Assembly (NCBI GenBank): GCA_900761995.1
Contig: CAAFEY010000035.1
Location: 1-10,179 of the forward strand
Length of the DNA stretch: 10,179 nucleotides
Direction of reading: 5' to 3'
Source: an uncultured Collinsella sp.
GTDB lineage: Bacteria; Actinomycetota; Coriobacteriia; Coriobacteriales; Coriobacteriaceae
Of the stretch, positions 5,992 to 10,179 are shown piece after piece. Numbering within the stretch: the first letter of the stretch is position 1; each line of letters begins with the position of its first letter. A program made the translations under genes and the position numbers. A model generated the notes under the pieces. It did not search any database. It was given only the letters and a program-made list of their open reading frames with translations, and was not told the origin of the DNA.

Positions 5992-6768
5992 CTAATACGT
6001 CTCTATGGGTGGTTGCTTGAGCCGCTGAGACAGTGCTCTATTGTTGGGGCAGTACGTGTCGAGCAGGGCGTGAAACCGCTGATTGTGGCTTGGCTCGAGC
6101 AAGTGGACGAGCTCGTGGGCGACAACCATGTCGAGGCATTCGACGGGGTAGGCGGCAAGTTCTCGTGCGATGCGAACGGCGCCGGATTTGGGCGTGCAGG
6201 AGCCCCAACGCGTTTTCATGCTGCGTACGGAAACGCGGGAAACGGCGACACCCATTGCGATTTCGTATGCGTGCACCATATCGTGCAGCGCCGTGGTGAC
6301 CTCGGTTGCATAGAGCTGGTCGATGTGGGCTTGGAGCTCATCGGACGTTAGGCCGTCGAGGATTGCGCGCCGCTGGGCTTGTGGGCCTTCGTCCGATTCA
6401 TCGGTACCCATAAAACTTGCGAAGGTGGCCTGTTTGGGTCGCGGTGCGGGTGATGCAAAGTTGTGATCGAGCGCATCCTGTACCGTGATGGGCTTGCCCC
6501 ATAGTGCAATGATGGACGAGGGACTGAGCAGCTCTCGCGTCGTCGCCTGACGTCGCTCACGCTGGGCAAGTCGGCTGATAATCCAAGCGCTGTTGCGCTT
6601 TACAAACGCTTCGATACGCTCACGGGTAGCGCCGAGCGGTGCACTGGCGTGGACCTCACCGCTCGATGTAACGCGTAGGTTGAAGTTCTTGACGCGCTTT
6701 TTGGTAACGACGACGGGGATGGGCGTCCCATCCGGTCGGGGTACGGAAATCGTAAACTGCTGCGTCAA
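5992..6768 (-). CDS. YgjP-like (M48-type) zinc metallopeptidase
   Basis: The YgjP/DUF45 family has a zincin-like fold; its physiological substrate is not established. The 258-residue form shows the N-terminal RVKNFNLRVTSSGEVHASAP strand region (25-44), RWGSC (187-191), and the zinc site HELVH (218-222) with third ligand H228 in EPSHNQRFHALL. No signal peptide is seen, so it is cytoplasmic. I place the start at a TTG (6768-6766) because AAAGGA (plus-strand 6775-6780) lies 6 nt upstream. Longer in-frame starts, an ATG at 6801 and a TTG at 6831, fall inside a palindrome and lack ribosome sites. Residues 103-135 are a low-conservation, charged insert. It lies 74 nt downstream of the dipeptidase on the same strand, so co-transcription is likely. 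Its 3' end nearly touches folB. Confidence 0.87.
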   Translation of the reverse strand: MTQQFTISVPRPDGTPIPVVVTKKRVKNFNLRVTSSGEVHASAPLGATRERIEAFVKRNSAWIISRLAQRERRQATTRELLSPSSIIALWGKPITVQDALDHNFASPAPRPKQATFASFMGTDESDEGPQAQRRAILDGLTSDELQAHIDQLYATEVTTALHDMVHAYEIAMGVAVSRVSVRSMKTRWGSCTPKSGAVRIARELAAYPVECLDMVVAHELVHLLEPSHNQRFHALLDTYCPNNRALSQRLKQPPIETY

Positions 6769-6789
6769 AAGCGGTCCTTTGGATTGGGG

Positions 6790-6827
6790 GCGGGCCGGCA
6801 TGTCGACCGTTCGGCATGCCGGCCCGC
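6790..6827. repeat. Inverted repeat between dipeptidase and metallopeptidase genes
   Basis: Arms GCGGGCCGGCATG (6790-6802) and CATGCCGGCCCGC (6815-6827) are perfect. The 12-nt spacer can pair further (CGA 6804-6806 with TCG 6811-6813) around a CCGT loop. It begins 15 nt beyond the dipeptidase stop on the minus strand. The minus-strand downstream flank is C-rich, not T-rich, so it is not a clear terminator. It may attenuate or protect the upstream dipeptidase message. Confidence 0.85.
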
Positions 6828-6842
6828 TCAAGGGATGTGAAA

Positions 6843-7856
6843 TTAATAACGCTCAAAGAAGGCAAGCGCGTTGTCGCTGCAGAGCTTCTGCATCACGGTC
6901 TTGCCAAAATGCTTGGAAAGCATGTTCTGGAACTCGGGCATCTTGCTGGCATCGGAGAGGAAAGCAGGCACCGTGGCGCCGTCCCAGTCGCCGCCGAGCG
7001 CGATGACGTCCTCGCCGCCCAGGTCGAGCCAGTGCTCGATATGTGCCGCCAGCTGGTCGAAGGTGACGTCTGCGGCGGTCTTGTCGGTTACGTCGTTGGA
7101 TAGGAACTCGCTGCAGTAGTTGAGGCCGACGATGCCACCCATGTCGCGAATGGTGCGGAACTGGTCGTCGGTAAGGTTGCGTTTGACGCCGCAAACCGCA
7201 CGGGAGTTGGAGTGGCTGGCGACGAAGGGGCGCGTGGCGTGGGCGACAACCTCGTCAAAGCACTCATCGTTGAGGTGGGAGACGTCGAGTACCATGCCGG
7301 CGTGCTCCATCTGCGTAAGTGCCTCGATGCCGGCGGCGGTGAGGCCGGCGTGGGTATCGTGCCCGCTCGCGAGCGGTCCCTGCGCGTTCCAGCTGAGTGA
7401 TGACATGAGTACGCCCAGGCTCTTGAGTACCTCGATCAGCGCGGGGTCCTCGGCAAAGAACGTGGCGTTTTCGATGGTGTGGATGCAGGCGACCTTGCCG
7501 TCTTTGAGCGCAGGGCGAATGTCAGCGGCGCTGCGTACGTTGACCATGCGGTCGTGGTTGAGCATTGCCTGGCCGCTCATGTGCGCCATGATCTGCGCCT
7601 GGAAGCGCGCGGCGTGGGCGGTGGGAATCTCGTCGGGGACAAACGTGGCGAAGCACTGTGCCCACGGCGTGTTGCCGATCTTTGCGAGCGAGATGGCGCA
7701 GGCGTTGCCCTCGATGAGGTCGAAATCTTGCGGATGCGTTTCGTCGCCGGGGAAATAACCGTCGGTGCCGGCGGTAAAGCGCAGGTCGAGATCGAGCGTG
7801 GCCCAGCCGATGCGGTCGGCGGTGTCGCAGTGTAGATCAAATACGGGATATGCCAT
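6843..7856 (-). CDS. Membrane-dipeptidase family (M19) zinc dipeptidase
   Basis: M19 enzymes are binuclear zinc dipeptidases related to renal dipeptidase. They hydrolyse dipeptides, in some cases with D-residues at the C-terminal position. The 337-residue protein has the metal and catalytic motifs in order: FDLHCDT (H9, D11), HTIENA (E129, bridging metal ligand), LDVSHLND (H194), ASHSNSR (H215) and GGDWDGA (D290). No signal peptide or membrane segment is present, so it is probably cytoplasmic and works in peptide or peptidoglycan-fragment catabolism. ATG 7856 is chosen over an upstream ATG at 7886 because GGAGG (plus-strand 7861-7865) lies 4 nt before it and PVFDLHCDT then falls at the extreme N-terminus, as is normal. 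It is divergent from the slyD-like gene across 120 bp. Confidence 0.93.
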   Translation of the reverse strand: MAYPVFDLHCDTADRIGWATLDLDLRFTAGTDGYFPGDETHPQDFDLIEGNACAISLAKIGNTPWAQCFATFVPDEIPTAHAARFQAQIMAHMSGQAMLNHDRMVNVRSAADIRPALKDGKVACIHTIENATFFAEDPALIEVLKSLGVLMSSLSWNAQGPLASGHDTHAGLTAAGIEALTQMEHAGMVLDVSHLNDECFDEVVAHATRPFVASHSNSRAVCGVKRNLTDDQFRTIRDMGGIVGLNYCSEFLSNDVTDKTAADVTFDQLAAHIEHWLDLGGEDVIALGGDWDGATVPAFLSDASKMPEFQNMLSKHFGKTVMQKLCSDNALAFFERY

Positions 7857-7888
7857 GGTTCCTCCGGTTGCAGCGTTTCTTTGCAAAC

Positions 7889-7918
7889 TGTCATTGAATT
7901 GTATGACTAGGGTATAGT
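7889..7918 (+). promoter_or_regulatory. Candidate promoter of the slyD-like gene
   Basis: TATAGT (7913-7918) is a good -10 hexamer; TGTCAT (7889-7894) at 18 bp is a poor -35. A start near 7925 would give a leader of about 50 nt that contains a GGCGGC/GCCGCC hairpin (7936-7941/7953-7958) just before the ribosome site. On the other strand TACAAT (plus 7898-7903) could serve the dipeptidase, with no clear -35. Confidence 0.4.
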
Positions 7919-7976
7919 TAGCGCCATATGTTCATGGCGGCCCGCGTTGTGCGCCGCCCTTATTACGGAGGTTACC

Positions 7977-8405
7977 ATGTCCAACCAGGGCAAGAAGGTC
8001 AAGACCCATTATCGCGGCACGCTCGACGACGGCACGCAGTTCGATAGCTCCTACGATCGCGGCGAGCCGCTGGAGTTCACCTGCGGTGCCGGTCAGATGA
8101 TCAAGGGCTTCGACGCCGCTGTTGTCGACATGCAGGTGGGCGAGAAGAAGACCGTGCACATTCCTGCTGCCGATGCCTACGGCGAGCACAATCCCGAGAT
8201 GGTTTTGACCTTCCCAGCCGAGCAGGTTCCCAACATCGAGCAGATCGAGAAGGGCATGAAGCTCTTCCTGTCCACGCCGAGCGGTATGCCCGTCCCCGCC
8301 GTCGTCATTGACGTGACGACCGAGGCCGTGACGCTCGACGCCAACCACGAGTTGGCCGGCAAGGACCTCAACTTTGATATCGAGCTCGTCGAGGTCGAGG
8401 GCTAG
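7977..8405 (+). CDS. slyD: SlyD-type FKBP peptidyl-prolyl cis-trans isomerase
   Basis: This is a folding helper that isomerises X-Pro bonds; SlyD members also chaperone nascent chains and can bind nickel for hydrogenase or urease maturation. The 142-residue protein shows the split FKBP domain (VKTHYRGTLDDGTQFDSS at 8-25, GQMIKGFDAAVVDMQVGEKK at 39-58) interrupted by an insert-in-flap region (about 70-120). It closes with the SlyD hallmark NHELAGKDLNFDIELVEV (123-140). It ends there, without the His/Cys-rich metal-binding tail of E. coli SlyD, so strong nickel binding is unlikely from sequence alone. GGAGGT (7967-7972) precedes ATG 7977. A UreE-like gene begins 3 nt after its stop, which suggests coupled translation and a linked job. 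Confidence 0.93.
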   Translation: MSNQGKKVKTHYRGTLDDGTQFDSSYDRGEPLEFTCGAGQMIKGFDAAVVDMQVGEKKTVHIPAADAYGEHNPEMVLTFPAEQVPNIEQIEKGMKLFLSTPSGMPVPAVVIDVTTEAVTLDANHELAGKDLNFDIELVEVEG

Positions 8406-8408
8406 AGT

Positions 8409-8987
8409 ATGCCTGAACGCTTGGTTTCGACGACATGCTTGGGAAATCTCAACGATCCGTCCTATGAACTCCTGCTTCGCCGGAAGTTGGGCGGCGTCTT
8501 TGAAGTTGACGAGCTACTGCTCGATTGGAACCAGGCTGATGTATGCGCGTTTGTGGGCGTGACGGAGCTGGGGCGCACAATCGATGTTCGGCTGGATGCT
8601 ACCGACGGCGGTCGTCTTGCCGATGGCGACGTGCTTGCCATTGACCGTTCGGGCATGGTGCCCGTGGCGGTTGTCGTGCGCCTGCGCAGCGCCGAGGTTT
8701 ATTTGGTCGAAGTCGACCGCATGGATCCGATTGCGCTCGCGCATGCGTGCTGGGAGATCGGCAACATGCATGCGCCGCTCTTCCGGGGCGACTCGGACGA
8801 GCATACCGTGCGCATGTATACGCCGGTGCAGCCTGTTTTGGGCCGTATGCTCCGGGGTGTCGAGGGTGTTCGGCTCTCGGTGGTCACGCGCGAGCTCGAT
8901 GCCAGCCGACGCTTTGCGTCGAGTGCGGCGGAGGTCGTCGTGAGCATGGCTCCCGACTTTACCATCGTAAAAAAGACGCGCGGCTAA
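8409..8987 (+). CDS. UreE-like protein (orphan, no urease nearby)
   Basis: The 192-residue protein resembles the urease nickel chaperone UreE. An N-terminal beta-rich region (about 35-100) includes GRTIDVRLDATDGGRLADGD, VLAIDR and VYLVEV. A ferredoxin-like half follows with DPIALAHACWEIGNMHAPLF (106-125) and PVLGRMLRGVEGVRLSVVTRE (142-162), matching UreE's ...YHLGNRHVP... and ...VLDDMLR... blocks. H121 corresponds to the nickel-binding His at the UreE dimer interface. The neighbouring H-H-D-H cluster of classical UreE is replaced by MYTPVQP, and there is no His-rich tail. It starts 3 nt after the slyD-like stop (GAGGG at about 8397-8401). No ureABC or ureDFG is visible. Family membership is fairly sure; a nickel role is inference. 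Confidence 0.75.
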   Translation: MPERLVSTTCLGNLNDPSYELLLRRKLGGVFEVDELLLDWNQADVCAFVGVTELGRTIDVRLDATDGGRLADGDVLAIDRSGMVPVAVVVRLRSAEVYLVEVDRMDPIALAHACWEIGNMHAPLFRGDSDEHTVRMYTPVQPVLGRMLRGVEGVRLSVVTRELDASRRFASSAAEVVVSMAPDFTIVKKTRG

Positions 8988-8995
8988 GCGCGCGT
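8971..8995 (-). terminator. Terminator-like hairpin facing the minus strand at the ureE-like stop
   Basis: ACGCGCG (8976-8982) and CGCGCGT (8989-8995) form a 7-bp stem over the stop codon of the UreE-like gene. Read on the minus strand the hairpin is followed by CTTTTTTACG, the form of an intrinsic terminator. No minus-strand gene ends here, so it would act only on antisense transcripts, or it may be chance from the Lys-Lys codons. Confidence 0.35.
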
Positions 8996-8999
8996 ATGC

Positions 9000-9042
9000 G
9001 CAAGACGGGCTTTGAGGGGCGACCAATCAAAGTCCGTCTTGC
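9000..9042. repeat. Hairpin upstream of the HAD phosphatase gene
   Basis: Arms 9000-9015 and 9027-9042 pair over 16 bp with one G.T pair (core AAGACGG and CCGTCTT), with an 11-nt loop. No T-run follows on either strand. It occupies most of the 83-bp gap before the HAD gene and may stabilise or limit read-through of the slyD-ureE-like message. Confidence 0.75.
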
Positions 9043-9070
9043 TGTTGATAAGAGGCTTTGGGGGAAGCAT

Positions 9071-9868
9071 ATGGGTCTTGAGGGAATCAAGCTGATCGCC
9101 TGCGATTTGGACGGCACTTTGCTGCATCCGGGGGAGCGCGAGCCGCGTTCCGAGGCCTTTGAGCTCATCGATGAACTGCATCGTCGCGGTATCGTGTTTA
9201 TGCCGGCGAGCGGCCGTCAATATGCGAGCTTGCGCTATCTGTTTGCCCCGGTGGCCGATGAGCTCGCCTATGTATGCGAAAACGGAGCCCTGGTGATGAG
9301 CGAGGGGCGTGCCGTTGTCAAGCGTTCCATGGAGCGTAGCCTTGCTATGGATATCGCGAATGCCGTGGTTGCGTATCCCCATGCCGACGTGACACTTTCG
9401 TGCGAGGGACACCTCTACACCATGAGCGGCAACGATGCGTTCGTCGACCATTTGCGCTATGAGGTCCACTGCGATGTGGCGGTGGTCGACCGTCCCGAGG
9501 ACATCGACGAGGACGTCATTAAGATTGCCTTCCAGACGCCCGAGGTGGATCAGCCGGCGGCCCTGGAGTATTTCGAGCGCCTCTTTAGCGACCGTGTCGA
9601 CGTGATGACGTCGGGAACCGAATGGACGGACTTTATCGGTTTCGGTTCGGGCAAGGGCTCCGCGCTTGCCGATTACGGTCGTGCCCTGGGGATTTCGCCC
9701 GATGAGATGATGGCGTTTGGCGACAATGAGAACGATCGCGACATGCTCAACGTCGTGGGCCATCCCTATCTGATGGAGAGCTGCAACCCCACCATGCGAG
9801 GCATCAACGACCGCGTCCGTTACGTGCGCACGGTCGAAGAGGAACTGCGCCGTCTGCTCGCCGAGTAG
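9071..9868 (+). CDS. Cof-type HAD-superfamily phosphatase
   Basis: HAD hydrolases of the Cof/YidA/YbjI group remove phosphate from small metabolites such as sugar phosphates, nucleotides or FMN. The exact substrate cannot be read from sequence. The 265-residue protein has all four motifs: IACDLDGTLL (nucleophile D12, acid/base D14), MPASGR (S47), K195 in GSGKGSALA, and FGDNENDRDML (D218, D222). The large cap domain between motifs II and III (about 75-190) is the C2B type of this subgroup. It is presumably soluble and magnesium dependent. GGGGAAG (9061-9067) precedes ATG 9071. Upstream in-frame starts would run through the hairpin and add non-family sequence. It follows the UreE-like gene by 83 nt and is convergent with the Fur-family gene. 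Confidence 0.94.
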   Translation: MGLEGIKLIACDLDGTLLHPGEREPRSEAFELIDELHRRGIVFMPASGRQYASLRYLFAPVADELAYVCENGALVMSEGRAVVKRSMERSLAMDIANAVVAYPHADVTLSCEGHLYTMSGNDAFVDHLRYEVHCDVAVVDRPEDIDEDVIKIAFQTPEVDQPAALEYFERLFSDRVDVMTSGTEWTDFIGFGSGKGSALADYGRALGISPDEMMAFGDNENDRDMLNVVGHPYLMESCNPTMRGINDRVRYVRTVEEELRRLLAE

Positions 9869-9875
9869 GTTTTCG

Positions 9876-9938
9876 GGACATACCTAGAAATCTACTTTTT
9901 GCTGTAGCGGATGGGCAAGTAGATTTGCGGGCATGCCA
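9876..9938. repeat. Inverted repeat between convergent genes
   Basis: AAATCTACTT (9888-9897) and AAGTAGATTT (9917-9926) are perfect arms with a 19-nt spacer. Outer flanks pair imperfectly (CATACC with GGCATG), extending it to about 63 bp. It lies between the converging 3' ends of the HAD and Fur-family genes. There is a T5 in the spacer but no T-tract after the stem on either strand, so a shared terminator is possible but not clear. Confidence 0.65.
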
Positions 9939-9945
9939 CTAAGGG

Positions 9946-10179
9946 CTACCGGCAGTCGGGGCAGAGACCCTCGAAGATGGTGTAGTGCGACGTGACGTGC
10001 CAGCCGATTTGCTCGGACGCCTTGGCGTCGAGCTGGGCATCGAAGGGGAGCGGTACGTCGATGACGCGGCTGCACGAGGTGCAGATGATATGCGCATGCG
10101 GCTCGATCGTGCGATCGAAGCGGCTGCCGCCCGGCGTCTTGATGGAGAGGATCTCGCCGGCGTCGGCCAAGAGATTGAG
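9946..10179 (-). CDS. Fur/PerR-family metal-dependent regulator, C-terminal part (cut by window end)
   Basis: The visible 77 codons read in frame to the window edge, beginning LNLLADAGEIL, the end of a Fur-type winged helix, so the start lies beyond 10179. The dimerisation domain follows: RFDRTIEPHAHIICTSC, RVIDVPLPF, and SHYTIFEGLCPDCR. Two CxxC pairs (CTSC and CPDC) form the structural zinc site. The regulatory metal ligands match Bacillus PerR: an Asp in RFD six residues before HAH, the two His of HAH, and an Asp in RVIDVP. This favours a peroxide sensor over an iron-sensing Fur, though the fifth ligand lies outside the window. It ends with TAG, convergent to the HAD gene. Confidence 0.9.
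   Translation of the reverse strand, partial: LNLLADAGEILSIKTPGGSRFDRTIEPHAHIICTSCSRVIDVPLPFDAQLDAKASEQIGWHVTSHYTIFEGLCPDCR

Noticed and set aside
8984..9763. Minus-strand open frame opposite the HAD gene
   Set aside because: It fully overlaps a gene with all four HAD motifs and shows no domain of its own.
1..10179. CRISPR array, toxin-antitoxin pair or defence system
   Set aside because: No regularly spaced repeats and no genes of those families are seen; the content is housekeeping metabolism plus palindromic intergenic DNA.

Overview
The window is GC-rich, densely coded bacterial chromosome. Gene content and codon use suggest an anaerobic gut actinobacterium of the Coriobacteriia, most likely Collinsella or a close relative. 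This taxonomic call is an inference from overall protein resemblance, not from a marker gene. Supporting points are an oxygen-sensitive class III ribonucleotide reductase, two tRNA genes with encoded CCA ends, strong GGAGG-type ribosome binding sites and a PerR-like regulator.

Layout. At 1-350 there is a perfect 38-bp palindrome, a strong promoter with an A-tract upstream, tRNA-Gly(GCC) and tRNA-Val(GAC), followed by a textbook terminator. 395-743 is non-coding with nothing I can name. From 744 comes the control region of nrdD: one near-consensus NrdR box, a weaker second box 32 bp downstream around a promoter, then a leader of about 220 nt that can fold into a four-helix structure. nrdD (anaerobic ribonucleoside-triphosphate reductase) is separated from its activase nrdG by 426 bp holding two large inverted-repeat elements, which is unusual for this pair. 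folE, an HD-domain gene and folB follow on the same strand and form part of a tetrahydrofolate cluster.

Convergent with folB, on the minus strand, lie a dipeptidase (M19) gene and, downstream of it, a YgjP-like zinc metallopeptidase gene. They are divided by a 13-bp-arm palindrome. The metallopeptidase is best started at a TTG codon. Divergent from the dipeptidase is a plus-strand group: a SlyD-type FKBP prolyl isomerase, an orphan UreE-like protein starting 3 nt after the slyD stop, and a Cof-type HAD phosphatase. The window closes with the 3' part of a Fur/PerR-family regulator on the minus strand.

How it fits together. nrdDG makes dNTPs without oxygen, under probable NrdR control. FolE and FolB supply early and middle steps of pterin synthesis, and the HD protein between them may serve the dephosphorylation step or an unrelated one. 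The most interesting pairing is SlyD-like plus UreE-like. Both families include nickel chaperones, but no urease gene is visible, and both lack the His-rich tails of classical members. The window also contains several uncoded palindromes that deserve genome-wide repeat searches.
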